This document shows positions 23,593 through 34,206 of a stretch of 64,000 nucleotides of DNA, in pieces (within the stretch, counting starts at the first letter, position 1; every line of letters starts with the position of its first letter). The position numbers were made by a program, and so were the translations under genes. Origin of the DNA: Ensifer canadensis (GTDB lineage: Bacteria > Pseudomonadota > Alphaproteobacteria > Rhizobiales > Rhizobiaceae). The stretch lies in NCBI RefSeq assembly GCF_017488845.2, contig NZ_CP083370.1, forward strand, positions 248,001-312,000. Reading direction: 5' to 3'. Below the pieces are notes generated by a model. It was not told the origin of the DNA. It did not search any database and was given only the letters and a program-made list of their open reading frames with translations.

Positions 23593-23675
23593 CAATTTTG
23601 CAGACGTGGCGCCTTGGATGTCAGGCCCACAAATCAGGCGGATGGAATGTGTTGCAGGATACGATCACATCGCGG

Positions 23676-25172
23676 ATGAAGCCCGCCATTGCGCTTGAAG
23701 GCATCTCCAAGTCCTTTCCCGGCGTCAAGGCATTGTCCGACGTTTCGCTGTCGCTCTATCCGGGCTCCGTGACGGCACTCGTCGGTGAGAACGGTGCGGG
23801 CAAGTCGACCCTCGTCAAGATATTGACGGGCATCTATCAGCCTGATGGAGGCAGCATCCGCGTTGCGGATGCGGAAACCGCCTTCCCGACCGCGCTTTCT
23901 GCTGCAAGGGCAGGCGTAACCGCCATCCATCAGGAAACGGTTCTGTTCGACGAACTGTCCGTCGCTGAAAACATCTTCCTCGGCCATGCCCCGCGCAACC
24001 GTTTCGGCCTGATCGACTGGAATAAGCTCAATGCGGATGCACGTGCGCTCTTGCATCGCGCCGGCGCTGATTTCGATCCGACGATCCGGCTGCGCGATCT
24101 CGGCATTGCCAAGAAACATCTGGTGGCGATCGCCCGGGCTCTGTCGGTCGATGCCCGCGTCGTGATCATGGACGAACCGACGGCGGCGCTGTCGCACAAG
24201 GAAATTCACGAACTCTACGCGCTCGTCGAACGGCTGAAGGCCGACGGCAAGGCGATCCTCTTCATTAGCCACAAATTCGATGAGATCTTCCGCATCGCCG
24301 ATCGCTACACCGTGTTTCGCGACGGAACGATGGTCGGCGAGGGGCTGATCGCCGATGTCAGTCAGGACGATCTCGTGCGCATGATGGTCGGCCGCGCCGT
24401 CGGCTCCGTCTATCCGAAGAAGGACGTAGCCATCGGCGACCCCGTTCTGACAGTCTCCGGCTACCGTCACCCGACCGAGTTCGAGGACATTAACTTTGAA
24501 CTGAGACGTGGCGAAATTCTTGGCTTCTATGGGCTGATCGGCGCGGGCCGCTCCGAATTCATGCAGTCGCTGATCGGCATCACCCGCCCGTCGGCAGGTG
24601 CCATCAGGCTGGATGGCGAAATCCTGGTGATCCGCAATCCGTCCGAGGCGATCAGGAGCGGTATCGTCTATGTGCCAGAGGAGCGTGGGCGTCAGGGCGC
24701 GATCATCGGCTTGCCGATCTTCCAGAACGTGACGCTGCCGTCGCTGTCGCGCACCTCGCGCTCCGGCTTCCTCAAACTTGCCAACGAGTTCGCGCTTGCG
24801 CGGGAATATACGTCTAGGCTCGATCTGCGGGCCGCCTCCCTCGATCAGGACGTCGGCACGCTTTCGGGCGGCAACCAGCAGAAGGTGGTCATCGCCAAAT
24901 GGCTGGCGACCAAGCCGAAGGTGATCATTCTTGATGAACCGACCAAGGGCATCGACATCGGCTCCAAGGCCGCGGTGCACGCCTTCATGAGTGAGCTTGC
25001 CGCACAGGGCCTCAGCGTCATCATGGTCTCATCGGAAATCCCCGAAATCATGGGCATGTCGGATCGCGTCATCGTCATGCGCGAGGGCCGCATTGTCGGC
25101 CGCTTCGAGCGGGAAGAATTGACGGCGGAAAAGCTGGTGCGTGCCGCCGCCGGCATTGCGGAGGCCGCATGA
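23676..25172 (+). CDS. rhaT: Rhamnose ABC transporter ATP-binding protein
   Basis: 498 residues from ATG 23676; a GTG at 23649 with GGA upstream is an alternative that adds nine residues. Two ABC domains in one chain, as in sugar importers of the RbsA/MglA type: first Walker A GENGAGKST and Walker B VVIMDEPTAALS; the second half has GAGRSEFMQ, a signature LSGGNQQK and IILDEPTKGIDIG. It powers uptake of rhamnose through RhaP/RhaQ on the inner face of the membrane. The stop overlaps rhaP (ATGA). Confidence 0.9.
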   Translation: MKPAIALEGISKSFPGVKALSDVSLSLYPGSVTALVGENGAGKSTLVKILTGIYQPDGGSIRVADAETAFPTALSAARAGVTAIHQETVLFDELSVAENIFLGHAPRNRFGLIDWNKLNADARALLHRAGADFDPTIRLRDLGIAKKHLVAIARALSVDARVVIMDEPTAALSHKEIHELYALVERLKADGKAILFISHKFDEIFRIADRYTVFRDGTMVGEGLIADVSQDDLVRMMVGRAVGSVYPKKDVAIGDPVLTVSGYRHPTEFEDINFELRRGEILGFYGLIGAGRSEFMQSLIGITRPSAGAIRLDGEILVIRNPSEAIRSGIVYVPEERGRQGAIIGLPIFQNVTLPSLSRTSRSGFLKLANEFALAREYTSRLDLRAASLDQDVGTLSGGNQQKVVIAKWLATKPKVIILDEPTKGIDIGSKAAVHAFMSELAAQGLSVIMVSSEIPEIMGMSDRVIVMREGRIVGRFEREELTAEKLVRAAAGIAEAA

Positions 25173-26149
25173 TGGCCAAGCTCCTGAAAAACCGTGAACT
25201 GCTGCTTGTCGGCGCGATCCTGGTGCTGGTCGTCCTGATCGCCTGGCGCTTCCCGCCCTTCATTGCGCCGACCAATCTGGCACGCGTCTACAACGACACC
25301 TCGATCCTCATCATCCTGGCGCTCGGCCAGATGGCCGTGATCCTGACGCGCTGCATCGATCTGTCCATGGCGGCAAACCTGGCGCTTTCCGGCATGGTCG
25401 CGGCAATGCTGAACGCCGCGTTCCCCGGCCTGCCGATCCCCGTCATCCTCCTGTCGGCCATAGCGCTCGGCGCGGTGCTCGGGATGATCAATGGGGCCCT
25501 GGTCTGGAAACTCGACATCCCGCCGATCGTTGTCACTCTCGGCACGCTGACGATCTATCGCGGCCTGATCTTCCTCTTGACCAACGGCAAGTGGATCAAT
25601 GCCCACCAGATGAGCGATGCCTTCAAGAGCTTTCCGCGCACTGATCTTGCCGGCATTCCCGTGCTGTCCTGGCTCTCGGTCGTCACGGTCGCGGCGATCT
25701 TCCTGGTGATAAGCCGCACGCCGCTCGGGCGGGCCTTCTTCGCCGTCGGCGGCAATCCGCATGCGGCTGTCTATACCGGCATCGACGTCGGCCGGACGCG
25801 CTTCTTTGCCTATTGCCTCTCGGGGACGCTTGCCGGGCTGTCCGGCTATCTCTGGGTGTCGCGCTATGCCGTTGCCTATGTCGATATTGCCGCCGGCTTC
25901 GAACTCGACATCATCGCCGCCTGCGTCATCGGCGGCATCTCGATCGCCGGTGGCATCGGTTCGGTGCCGGGAGCGGTGCTCGGCGCGCTGTTCCTCGGTG
26001 TGATCAAGAACGCTCTGCCGGTCATCAACATCTCGCCCTTTGCCCAGATGGCGATTTCCGGCATGGTCATCATAACGGCCGTTGCCGTCAATGCGCGTGC
26101 CGAACGGCGCAAGGGACGCGTCATCCTCAAAAAGGCGGAGGCTGTCTGA
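25169..26149 (+). CDS. rhaP: Rhamnose ABC transporter permease
   Basis: 326 residues, ATGA overlap with rhaT. About eight to ten hydrophobic segments and the permease loop motif GGNPHAAVYTGIDVGRTRF, which is the cytoplasmic contact with the ATPase in the RbsC family. It pairs with rhaQ to form the channel. Its stop overlaps the next start by one base (TGATG). Confidence 0.92.
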   Translation: MMAKLLKNRELLLVGAILVLVVLIAWRFPPFIAPTNLARVYNDTSILIILALGQMAVILTRCIDLSMAANLALSGMVAAMLNAAFPGLPIPVILLSAIALGAVLGMINGALVWKLDIPPIVVTLGTLTIYRGLIFLLTNGKWINAHQMSDAFKSFPRTDLAGIPVLSWLSVVTVAAIFLVISRTPLGRAFFAVGGNPHAAVYTGIDVGRTRFFAYCLSGTLAGLSGYLWVSRYAVAYVDIAAGFELDIIAACVIGGISIAGGIGSVPGAVLGALFLGVIKNALPVINISPFAQMAISGMVIITAVAVNARAERRKGRVILKKAEAV

Positions 26150-27153
26150 TGGCAGAAACGCATCTCTCCCCCCGCAACATTCCCGATCGCCTCGAAGGGC
26201 GCGGCGCGCGCCTGCTGAAGAGTTGGGAAAGCCTGCTGTTCGTCGTCGCCTGCCTCATCTTCATCGGCAATTCGCTGGCCTCACCCTATTTCCTCGACCC
26301 GTGGAACCTGTCCGACGCCACCTTCAACTTCACCGAAACGGCGATGATCGCCTTCGCCATGGCGCTGGTGATCATTTCAGGCGAGATCGATCTCTCGGTC
26401 GCCTCGATCATCGCGCTCGCCTCGACGGCGATGGGTTATGCCGTCCAGCTCGGCTTCGACACGCCGGCGCTGGTGGTTGTCGGACTTTCGGTCGGGCTCG
26501 CCTGCGGCGTCGTCAACGGCCTGCTGATCACCGGTCTCGGCCTGCCGTCGATTGTCGTCACTATCGGTACGATGAGCCTGTTTCGTGGCCTCTCCTTCAT
26601 CATCCTTGGCGATCAGGCCTTCACCGGCTATCCCGGAAGCTTCTCCTGGTTCGGGCAGGGCTATGTCTGGTGGGTGTTCTCGTTCGAGTTCACGCTCTTT
26701 GTCGTCCTGGCCGTGATCTATGGCGTCGTGCTGCACAAGACCAATTTCGGCCGCGCCGTCTACGCGATCGGCAACAACCAGACGGCCGCGCTGTTCTCCG
26801 GTATCCGCGTCGGCCGCGTGAAGTTCACGCTGTTTCTGCTCACCGGCCTGATGGCGGGGCTTGCCTCGATCTGCCTGACCTCGCGCCTCGGCTCCACCCG
26901 ACCGTCGATCGCGCTTGGTTGGGAGCTGGAAGTCGTGACCATGGTGGTGCTTGGCGGCGTCAGCATTCTCGGTGGCTCCGGTACCATACCGGGGGTCGTG
27001 CTTGCGGCCCTGATCATGGGCATGGTCACCTTCGGCTTCGGGCTCCTGAACGTGCCGGGCATCGTCATGTCGATCTTCATCGGTTTGCTGTTGATCTCGG
27101 TGATCGCCCTGCCCATCCTGTGGCGACGCGCCCGCCGCCGTCTTGCCCACTGA
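26149..27153 (+). CDS. rhaQ: Rhamnose ABC transporter permease
   Basis: 334 residues from ATG 26149, which overlaps the rhaP stop; frames that begin further upstream are read-throughs inside rhaP. It has an arginine-rich start ([15 protein letters not shown]) and the conserved permease loop [20 protein letters not shown]. Second subunit of the heterodimeric RbsC-like channel. The next gene, rhaU, starts 7 nt later. Confidence 0.92.
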   Translation: MAETHLSPRNIPDRLEGRGARLLKSWESLLFVVACLIFIGNSLASPYFLDPWNLSDATFNFTETAMIAFAMALVIISGEIDLSVASIIALASTAMGYAVQLGFDTPALVVVGLSVGLACGVVNGLLITGLGLPSIVVTIGTMSLFRGLSFIILGDQAFTGYPGSFSWFGQGYVWWVFSFEFTLFVVLAVIYGVVLHKTNFGRAVYAIGNNQTAALFSGIRVGRVKFTLFLLTGLMAGLASICLTSRLGSTRPSIALGWELEVVTMVVLGGVSILGGSGTIPGVVLAALIMGMVTFGFGLLNVPGIVMSIFIGLLLISVIALPILWRRARRRLAH

Positions 27154-27160
27154 GGTTTCC

Positions 27161-27475
27161 ATGGAAAAATACGCCTTCCGTATGCGGCTCAATCCGGGAA
27201 TGGCCGCCGAATATACCGCACGTCACGATGCCATCTGGCCGGAGCTGGTGACCCTGTTGAAGGAGGCCGGTATTTCGGACTACTCCATCCATCTCGACGA
27301 GGAGAACGATCTGCTCTTCGGCGTCCTCTGGCGAGCGGACGACCACGGCATGGCCGATCTGCCCTCCCATCCGGTGATGCGGAAGTGGTGGGCTCATATG
27401 GCCGACATCATGGAAACCCGCGAGGATAACGATCCGGTCGCCGTACCGCTCAAAACCGTTTTTCACATGAGCTGA
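27161..27475 (+). CDS. rhaU: L-rhamnose mutarotase
   Basis: 104 residues from ATG 27161, the family length. It contains [20 protein letters not shown] (with the active-site His), [16 protein letters not shown] and [11 protein letters not shown]. It speeds interconversion of alpha and beta L-rhamnopyranose so that RhaI or RhaK receive the right anomer. Called RhaU in rhizobia. Embedded in the operon, 4 nt before rhaK. Confidence 0.95.
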   Translation: MEKYAFRMRLNPGMAAEYTARHDAIWPELVTLLKEAGISDYSIHLDEENDLLFGVLWRADDHGMADLPSHPVMRKWWAHMADIMETREDNDPVAVPLKTVFHMS

Positions 27476-27479
27476 CCCG

Positions 27480-28871
27480 ATGCGGATCGTGGGCGTCATT
27501 GACATCGGCAAGACCAATGCCAAGGTCGCAGCGGTTGATCTCGATCGCTTCGAAGAGGTTGCCGTGCGCAAGACCGCAAACCGTGTCGTCGCGGGCGAGC
27601 CCTATCCGCATTTCGATGTCGAGCGTCTCTGGGCCTTCGTGCTCGATAGCCTGACGGCGCTCCAGGCCGAGCATCCCTTGCAAGCGATCTCGATCACCAC
27701 CCACGGCGCAACCGCGGTTGTCCTCGACGAGGCCGGCGACCTTGCCTTGCCGGTGCTGGACTATGAATTCGTCGGGCCGGATACCCTGTCGGAAGCCTAT
27801 GAGGCCGTTCGTCCGCCTTTTGCCGAAACCGGCTCCGCGCGCCTGCCTATGGGCCTGAATGTCGGCGCGCAGCTGTTCTGGCAGCAGCAGACCTTTCCCG
27901 ACGCCTTCGCCAGGATCGCAACGATCCTGACCTATGCGCAATACTGGACCTTCCGGCTGACCGGCGTGCGCGTCAACGAACTGACCTCGCTCGGTTGCCA
28001 CACCGACCTCTGGAACCCGACGGAAGGCGCCTTCTCGACGCTGGTGGAAGGCCAGGGCTGGCGGCACCTGTTTGCGCCCGTCCGCAAGGCAGACGATATC
28101 GTCGGCAAGCTGCTGCCCGAGCTTTGCCTCGCCACCGGCATTCCCGCGGGTACGCCTATCTACTGCGGCATCCACGATTCCAACGCGTCGTTGCTGCCGC
28201 ATCTGCTGACCCGAACGACGCCGTTTTCCGTGGTGTCGACCGGCACCTGGGTCGTGATGCTGGCGGTTGGCGCCGCCAAAGTGACGCTCGATGAACATCG
28301 CGACACACTGATCAACGTCAACGCTCTCGGCGACCCGGTTCCCTCGGCGCGTTTCATGGGCGGTCGTGCCTTCTCGCTGCTGCTCGGCGACGGCACGACG
28401 CCCACCGCGTTTGAAGACGAGGAGGCCGTCATTGCGGCAGGGCACATGCTGTTGCCTTCGCTTCCCGAAGGCTCCGGACCTTTCCCATCCGCCAAGGCGC
28501 GCTGGACGGTGGACGAGGAGAAGCTGACGCCGGCCGGCAGGGTCGCCGCCGTTTCTTTCCATCTGGCATTGATGACGGCGACATGCCTCGATCTCATCGG
28601 GGCGCGAGGGGATATCGTGGTCGAGGGACCGTTCGCTGCAAACGCCGCCTATTTGCGCATGCTTCAGGCGGCAACGGGGCGCCCGGTCCTTGCCGACAGC
28701 CACAACGTGACCGGCACCAGCCTCGGGGCTGCAAGTCTTGTCGACGGCCGCCACGTGCGGACCGGCGTGCAGGCCTTCGCCGGCCCCGTGCCTGAGAGCT
28801 TTGTGCACTATGCAGAAAACTGGCGGTCGCTAACGAAAAGCCATGTGCAACAGGCCAATGGCAACCAGTAA
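27480..28871 (+). CDS. rhaK: Rhamnulose kinase, FGGY family
   Basis: 463 residues with FGGY-kinase folds in both halves: DIGKTNAKVAAVD is the first phosphate loop, TTHGATAVVLD the second, and the C-terminal half has IHDSNASLLPHL and VVSTGTWVVMLA. It phosphorylates rhamnulose using ATP. In R. leguminosarum rhaK is also required for transport, as I recall, so a moonlighting link with RhaSTPQ is possible. Last gene of the plus-strand rha operon. Confidence 0.9.
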   Translation: MRIVGVIDIGKTNAKVAAVDLDRFEEVAVRKTANRVVAGEPYPHFDVERLWAFVLDSLTALQAEHPLQAISITTHGATAVVLDEAGDLALPVLDYEFVGPDTLSEAYEAVRPPFAETGSARLPMGLNVGAQLFWQQQTFPDAFARIATILTYAQYWTFRLTGVRVNELTSLGCHTDLWNPTEGAFSTLVEGQGWRHLFAPVRKADDIVGKLLPELCLATGIPAGTPIYCGIHDSNASLLPHLLTRTTPFSVVSTGTWVVMLAVGAAKVTLDEHRDTLINVNALGDPVPSARFMGGRAFSLLLGDGTTPTAFEDEEAVIAAGHMLLPSLPEGSGPFPSAKARWTVDEEKLTPAGRVAAVSFHLALMTATCLDLIGARGDIVVEGPFAANAAYLRMLQAATGRPVLADSHNVTGTSLGAASLVDGRHVRTGVQAFAGPVPESFVHYAENWRSLTKSHVQQANGNQ

Positions 28872-28942
28872 CGGTGAAATATAGGAGAGTAACGGTGCCG
28901 CATGAAGTGCGCGGTTGACGACGATGGCGTTCGTTTTTTCGC

Positions 28943-29056
28943 TTAGAAAACCGAGCTGCGGTTCGTCGAGCGGTTATGCTCGAGATTGAGCACGATGGAT
29001 ACGGCCATCATTGTCAGGATTGCTGTGAGAGCGGCGCCAATTCCAAGAACAATCAT
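28943..29056 (-). CDS. 37-aa single-pass membrane peptide coupled to an upstream gene
   Basis: Start ATG 29056 overlaps the stop of the minus-strand gene at 29053-29343 (ATGA). The first 26 residues are one hydrophobic helix (MIVLGIGAALTAILTMMAVS...) and the tail is polar, LEHNRSTNRSSVF. Coupling plus the clean composition argue for a real gene, too short for usual gene finders. No family recognised. Confidence 0.5.
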   Translation of the reverse strand: MIVLGIGAALTAILTMMAVSIVLNLEHNRSTNRSSVF

Positions 29057-29343
29057 TGTTCGTTTCCCGTCAGCGCATCGTCATGATGTCGCTTTGCTTG
29101 CTGCAAAGGTTTCTTCCGCGCGATCTGCGCCCACTTCACGTTCGCTTCGATACGCGAGCGCAAGTAGAAGTACAATTCTAAACTCTTGTGAGTGAAAACC
29201 TGTTGAAATTCGGGGTCAATAGTGCGGCATTGCTGCGCCGCAAAAACAGCGCCAGGAAACACCCGGCGAATTTTAGTGATTCCGGTTACAGGCCATCGAC
29301 CGTTAACCTTCAAGCAAGGAATTAACCATAAACATTGTCCCAC
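29053..29343 (-). CDS. Hypothetical protein upstream of the che operon, start uncertain
   Basis: Up to 96 residues if the GTG at 29343 is the start; this codon lacks a ribosome site, and a shorter form beginning in the middle is possible. The C-terminal half is charged (SRIEANVKWAQIARKKPLQQ then AKRHHDD) and helical. It ends in ATGA with the 37-aa membrane peptide gene. No family recognised; coding status is moderate. Confidence 0.35.
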   Translation of the reverse strand: MGQCLWLIPCLKVNGRWPVTGITKIRRVFPGAVFAAQQCRTIDPEFQQVFTHKSLELYFYLRSRIEANVKWAQIARKKPLQQAKRHHDDALTGNEQ

Positions 29344-29571
29344 ACGTCGGAATGGGAAAATTCACAGTCTCCTCAAGGCATGATGCCGCCCCGCCGTACC
29401 GGTTCCGGTCCGGTATCGATTCTTCACCGAATTTACTTGCGGGATGGACGATAGCAGACGCCCAAGCGGCGGGGGCTGATCTCATTGATGTGGCGTGCAC
29501 GTCCGGTGGACCGTGGACCGTCCGGATACTCCCCAGGCAAATTCCAAGCATGCAAAGCCGGGGATTTAGCG

Positions 29572-31194
29572 TTGAGGCAGGAAGCATCGTCAGAACAGGC
29601 AAGGAAGGGCCAGGCAGGCAGTCTGCTGGAGCGCTTGCGCTTTGCCGGGCTCGACGACGAGAGTTGTTCCCGCGTCCGCGACACCAGGCAGAAACTTTCC
29701 CCTCGCATCGACGCAGCCCTTCGCGATCTCTTCCAGCGCCTGCAGAGCTATCCCGACGCAGCCCGCCATTTCGACAACGACCGGCAGCTCGATCGCCTGC
29801 AGGACATCCAGTCTTCGCACTGGAACGTGCTGACCGATGCCCGCTTTGACGGCCTCTATGCCGAGCGCGTCAAGGTGCTTGCCGACACATCGAACCGCAT
29901 GGGCCTCGATCCGCGCTGGCAGATGGCAAGCCACGCCGTCGTGCTGGAACACTTGTTGGTCGGCCTCATCGAAGAGGCCTGGCCGAAGTCCTTCCTGCCG
30001 ATGGGCAGGGGACGTCGCAAGGAACTGTGCGATCTGGTTGCGGCACTAGTCCGTACCGTTTTCGTCGACACCGAGATCGGCGTCTCGCTCCGCTTCAACG
30101 CCCTTCGCCAGCAGCATCAGCGCCAGCTCGCCGACCAGCACAGTGCCGACGAGCAGGCGGTAACGACCCTATTCGGCGACTTCGCCAAAGGCTTGAACGA
30201 CGGCGACCTGGGCGTGCGCCTGTCCGAGAGCGCGCCGGATGCCTACCAGCCGATCGTCGCCAGCTTGAACGCGGCACTCGACACGATCCAGCAGAGCCTG
30301 CAGTCCGCCGATCAGCGCGGTCAGGCGGCGGAGACTTTCATTGGCCGTCTGCGCGACGGAGCGGCCGGTTTTTCCGACAAGGCGGCGGCTGAAGCCGATG
30401 CCCTCTCGGGTCAGCTCGCAGCGCTTGCCGACATGACCGAACGCATGGCGACGGGCTCGAGCCGCATCAGCGCCACCGAGATCAAAGCCACCGAGACAAG
30501 GGTTGCTGTCGAGCGCAGCGGCGAGATTGCCGGCCAGGCAATCTCCGCCATGGCCGACATCGAAGCGTCGGCCGAAAAGATCGGCCAGATCATCGGCGTC
30601 ATCGACGAGATCGCCTTCCAGACCAACCTGTTGGCGCTGAATGCCGGCATCGAGGCTGCAAGGGCAGGCGACAGCGGCCGCGGCTTTGCCGTCGTCGCCC
30701 AGGAAGTGCGCGCGCTGGCGCAGCGCTCCGGCGAAGCGGCACGTGAAATCAAGCAGCTGGTGACGGGCACCAAGGCGCAGGTCGAGACCGGCGTCGAGAT
30801 CGTCGGTCGCACTCAGGATGCGATCAGCAGCATCGTCCAGCAGGTCACATCGATCAATGCCGCCGTCTCCGGTATCGCCCGTGAGGCTGAACAACAGGTC
30901 GGCGATCTCAAGGGCGTTGCCTCTGACATCGGTGCGATTTCGCAGGCCGTGCAGGCAAGTGCCGCGATGGCGGGCGAGACGGTCCGGTCTTCCGACGACC
31001 TGCACAATGTCATCGTCGAGCTCGGCGAGACGATCCGCAGGTTCCGCGTTGAACGCCGCCACGCGGCCTCACCAACACCGGCCGCCAGCCAGGGACGCGG
31101 CCTCGTGGCTCCTGCGGCGATGGCCGACGATGAAATGGCGGCGCCATTGTTCGACGACGGTCCGCAACGTCAGTTCGCCGGTTGGCAACGCTGA
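29572..31194 (+). CDS. icpA: Globin-coupled cytoplasmic chemoreceptor
   Basis: 540 residues from TTG 29572, chosen because GGGGA lies 8 nt upstream and the N-terminus then matches the domain start; no ATG is suitable. Residues ~15-175 are a protoglobin-like sensor ([43 protein letters not shown]). In heme-binding members the residue before V-R-I-G-L is the proximal His; here it is Ser107 ([12 protein letters not shown]), so heme binding is doubtful. The rest is a methyl-accepting signalling domain with the hairpin [20 protein letters not shown]. No membrane segment, so it is cytoplasmic. In S. meliloti icpA opens the che operon, as here. Confidence 0.85.
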   Translation: MRQEASSEQARKGQAGSLLERLRFAGLDDESCSRVRDTRQKLSPRIDAALRDLFQRLQSYPDAARHFDNDRQLDRLQDIQSSHWNVLTDARFDGLYAERVKVLADTSNRMGLDPRWQMASHAVVLEHLLVGLIEEAWPKSFLPMGRGRRKELCDLVAALVRTVFVDTEIGVSLRFNALRQQHQRQLADQHSADEQAVTTLFGDFAKGLNDGDLGVRLSESAPDAYQPIVASLNAALDTIQQSLQSADQRGQAAETFIGRLRDGAAGFSDKAAAEADALSGQLAALADMTERMATGSSRISATEIKATETRVAVERSGEIAGQAISAMADIEASAEKIGQIIGVIDEIAFQTNLLALNAGIEAARAGDSGRGFAVVAQEVRALAQRSGEAAREIKQLVTGTKAQVETGVEIVGRTQDAISSIVQQVTSINAAVSGIAREAEQQVGDLKGVASDIGAISQAVQASAAMAGETVRSSDDLHNVIVELGETIRRFRVERRHAASPTPAASQGRGLVAPAAMADDEMAAPLFDDGPQRQFAGWQR

Positions 31195-31235
31195 TCTCAA
31201 GGGCACTCAAGAGTTAGCAGTCGAGGAAAACAGGA

Positions 31236-31529
31236 ATGGCCAGCAAAAAGACCGCTCAGAAGACGCTCAGCCTCGCTCCGGTGTTGGACCTGAACGAAGC
31301 GACAGCGCTGCATGAGAAGCTTTTGGGCCTGAAGGGCAGCGATCTCACGATCGACGCCTCGGCGGTCGAGCGGGTTGGAACGCTCTGCGTCCAGGTGCTG
31401 ATGGCCGGCGCCAAGACTTGGGAAGAGGATCATTTGTCTTTCACCTTCAGCAAGGTGTCGGACGCTTTCGAGAAAACGACACAGCTCATCGGGGTCGATA
31501 TCGATCACCTGATGGCAAAGGAGATTTGA
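31236..31529 (+). CDS. cheS: STAS-domain chemotaxis protein CheS
   Basis: 97 residues. The fold is STAS-like: LAPVLDLNEATALHEKLLGL, then LTIDASAVERVGTLCVQVL, where a Ser/Thr is often phosphorylated in anti-sigma antagonists. In S. meliloti CheS binds CheA and helps drain phosphate from CheY1 back through CheA. It lies between icpA and cheY1, the known order. RBS GGAAAACAGGA. Confidence 0.85.
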   Translation: MASKKTAQKTLSLAPVLDLNEATALHEKLLGLKGSDLTIDASAVERVGTLCVQVLMAGAKTWEEDHLSFTFSKVSDAFEKTTQLIGVDIDHLMAKEI

Positions 31530-31532
31530 AGA

Positions 31533-31898
31533 ATGAAAAAGCGAGTTCTGACAGTCGACGACTCCCGGACGATCCGAAACATGCTTCTGGTCACGCTGAA
31601 CAATGCCGGTTTCGAAACGATCCAGGCAGAGGACGGCGTCGAGGGCCTCGAGGTTCTCGAAGAAGCCAATCCGGATGTCATCGTCACCGACATCAACATG
31701 CCGCGTCTCGACGGCTTCGGCTTCATTGAAGGCGTGCGCAAGAACGACCGTTACCGCGCTATCCCGATCCTGGTCCTGACCACGGAAAGCGACGCCGAAA
31801 AGAAGAACCGCGCCCGTCAGGCCGGAGCTACCGGCTGGATCGTCAAGCCGTTCGACCCGACCAAACTGATTGATGCAATCGAGCGCGTAACGGCCTGA
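31533..31898 (+). CDS. cheY1: Response regulator CheY1 (phosphate sink)
   Basis: 121 residues, a single receiver domain. Acidic pocket VDDS (residues 8-11), phosphoacceptor Asp53 (VTDINMP), Thr at LTTE and Lys in VKPFDP are all present. In S. meliloti the second CheY, CheY2, controls the motor while CheY1 acts mainly as a sink for CheA phosphate. Position right after cheS and before cheA fits CheY1. Confidence 0.93.
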   Translation: MKKRVLTVDDSRTIRNMLLVTLNNAGFETIQAEDGVEGLEVLEEANPDVIVTDINMPRLDGFGFIEGVRKNDRYRAIPILVLTTESDAEKKNRARQAGATGWIVKPFDPTKLIDAIERVTA

Positions 31899-31917
31899 AG
31901 TCCGAGGATAGCCTCCA

Positions 31918-34206
31918 ATGGATATGAACGAAATCAAAGAGATCTTCTTCCAGGAATGCGAGGAACAACTCGCCGAACTGGAATCGGGTCTGCTGAAGCT
32001 CAATGACGGCGACCGCGATCCGGAAACGGTCAATGCGGTGTTTCGCGCGGTGCACTCGATCAAGGGTGGCGCCGGCGCTTTCGGGCTCGACGACCTCGTC
32101 TCCTTCGCCCACGTGTTCGAGACGACACTTGATTGCGTTCGTTCCAACAGGCTCGACCCCGGTCCTGAGGTTCTGAAGGTGATGCTGAAGTCGGCCGACG
32201 TGCTCGCCGACCTGACGAACGCTGCCCGCGATGGCGGTAGCGTCGACGAGGCGCGCAGCCGCCAGTTGATCAAGGAACTCGAGGCGCTTGCCAACGGCGA
32301 GGTACCGCAGGCGTCGGCCGCTGCCGAGCCGGTCACCAAGGCCGCCCCGGTTGTAACGGCACCCGTCGCCAACGACGAAGGCTTCCAGCCCGTCGCGTTC
32401 TCCTTCGACGATTTCGAGGCAGACGAGCCGGCGCTGATGGAGATGCCGACCTACGAGATCGTCTTCAAGCCGAGATCCGATCTCTACGCCAAGGGCAACG
32501 AGGCAACGCTGCTTCTGCGCGACCTTTCCCGCCTTGGCGAGATGAGCATCCATTGCGACATGGACGCGCTTCCGGCGCTCGATCGCCTAAATCCGGAATC
32601 CGCCTACTTCTCCTGGAAGATCTCGTTGAAGACGGACAAGGGCGAGGACGCGATCCGCACCGTGTTCGAATTCGCCGAGTGGGATTGCGACCTCGAGATT
32701 TTGCTGGTCTCCGATGACACAGCCGCTCCGAGCGAAGAGCTGCCGATGCAGCCGGTGCCGTTCGACCTCTCGATCCTCGACGACGAGCCGGCTGTTTCGG
32801 TCGGCGTGATCGAGGAAGAAGAGCAGCTGGCAGCCCGGCAGGCGATCCGCGATGCGGCCGTCTCTGCCGCCGGCACGGCCAGCAACGTGCTGCAGATGGC
32901 CCAGTCGACCGCCCGTGCGCCTGTTGAAAAGTCGGCCGGTGCCGCCGCCAGTGCCGCGGCGCAATCCGCAGCCGCGCAGCAGGCAGCCGCATCCGCCGCG
33001 ACACCGACCATCCGCGTCGATCTCGATCGCGTCGACCGCCTGATCAACCTCGTCGGCGAACTGGTGATCAACCAGGCGATGCTGTCGCAGAGCGTGGTCG
33101 AAAACGACGCCAACGGCACCTCGTCGATCAACATGGGCCTCGAGGAGCTGCAGCAGCTCACCCGCGAGATCCAGGACTCGGTGATGGCGATCCGCGCGCA
33201 GCCGGTAAAGCCGGTGTTCCAGCGCATGTCGCGCATCGTTCGCGAAATCGCCGACATGACCGGCAAGTCTGTCCGTCTCATCACCGAAGGCGAAAACACC
33301 GAAGTCGACAAGACGGTCATCGACAAGCTGGCCGAACCGCTGACGCACATGATCCGCAACGCCGTCGATCACGGCCTCGAAACGCCGGAGAAGCGTCTCG
33401 CCGCCGGCAAGAGCGCCGAAGGCACCGTGCGCCTGACGGCCAAGCACCGGTCGGGCCGCATCGTCATCGAGCTTGCCGACGACGGCGCCGGCATCAACCG
33501 CGAGAAGGTGCGCCAGAAGGCGATCGACAACGATCTGATCGCCGCCGATGCCAATCTCTCCGACGAGGAGATCGACAACCTGATCTTCCACGCCGGCTTC
33601 TCCACCGCCGACAAGATCTCCGACATCTCCGGCCGCGGCGTCGGCATGGACGTGGTCAAGCGCTCGATCCAGGCGCTCGGCGGCCGCATCAACATCTCCT
33701 CGAAGCCCGGCCACGGCTCGGTCTTCACCATGAGCCTGCCGCTGACGCTCGCCGTGCTTGACGGCATGGTGGTCACGGTCGCCAACCAGACGCTGGTGGT
33801 GCCGCTGACGGCGATCGTCGAGACCTTGCAGCCGGAAGCCGCCGCAATCCATTCGTTCGGCTCCAACCAGCGGCTGATATCGATCCGCAACTCCTTCTGC
33901 CCGCTGGTCGACGTCGGTCGCATCCTCAACTTCCGCGCCAGCCAGGCAAACCCGGTCGAAGGCGTCGCACTTCTGGTGGAATCCGAAGGTGGCGGCCAGC
34001 GCGCACTGATGGTCGACGCCATCCAGGGCCAGCGCCAGGTCGTCATCAAGAGCCTTGAGGCCAACTACACCCACGTGCCGGGCATCGCTGCGGCGACCAT
34101 TCTTGGCGACGGTCGGGTGGCGCTCATCCTCGATGTCGACACGATCGTGGCCGCCTCGCGTGGCCATTCGCTGAAGGCTGAAATGTCTCTCGCTGCTGCT
34201 GGATGA
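31918..34206 (+). CDS. cheA: Chemotaxis histidine kinase CheA
   Basis: 762 residues. P1 Hpt domain with His46 ([13 protein letters not shown]) at residues 1-110; P2-like regulatory part ~190-310; an Ala/Gln-rich linker; dimerisation P3; ATPase P4 with the N box ([10 protein letters not shown]), G1 DDGAGI and G2 [10 protein letters not shown]; and CheW-like P5 at ~640-762. It autophosphorylates on receptor signal and passes phosphate to CheY1, CheY2 and CheB. It overlaps cheW by 4 nt (ATGA). Confidence 0.96.
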   Translation: MDMNEIKEIFFQECEEQLAELESGLLKLNDGDRDPETVNAVFRAVHSIKGGAGAFGLDDLVSFAHVFETTLDCVRSNRLDPGPEVLKVMLKSADVLADLTNAARDGGSVDEARSRQLIKELEALANGEVPQASAAAEPVTKAAPVVTAPVANDEGFQPVAFSFDDFEADEPALMEMPTYEIVFKPRSDLYAKGNEATLLLRDLSRLGEMSIHCDMDALPALDRLNPESAYFSWKISLKTDKGEDAIRTVFEFAEWDCDLEILLVSDDTAAPSEELPMQPVPFDLSILDDEPAVSVGVIEEEEQLAARQAIRDAAVSAAGTASNVLQMAQSTARAPVEKSAGAAASAAAQSAAAQQAAASAATPTIRVDLDRVDRLINLVGELVINQAMLSQSVVENDANGTSSINMGLEELQQLTREIQDSVMAIRAQPVKPVFQRMSRIVREIADMTGKSVRLITEGENTEVDKTVIDKLAEPLTHMIRNAVDHGLETPEKRLAAGKSAEGTVRLTAKHRSGRIVIELADDGAGINREKVRQKAIDNDLIAADANLSDEEIDNLIFHAGFSTADKISDISGRGVGMDVVKRSIQALGGRINISSKPGHGSVFTMSLPLTLAVLDGMVVTVANQTLVVPLTAIVETLQPEAAAIHSFGSNQRLISIRNSFCPLVDVGRILNFRASQANPVEGVALLVESEGGGQRALMVDAIQGQRQVVIKSLEANYTHVPGIAAATILGDGRVALILDVDTIVAASRGHSLKAEMSLAAAG

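Noticed and set aside
26082..27251. Plus-strand frame overlapping rhaQ (389 codons)
   Set aside because: Out of frame with rhaQ, Arg/His-rich translation; the rhaQ frame has the permease motifs.
29485..29571. Longer N-terminus for icpA from 29485
   Set aside because: The extra residues lack globin-domain character and the site has no ribosome-binding sequence; TTG 29572 with GGGGA upstream fits better.
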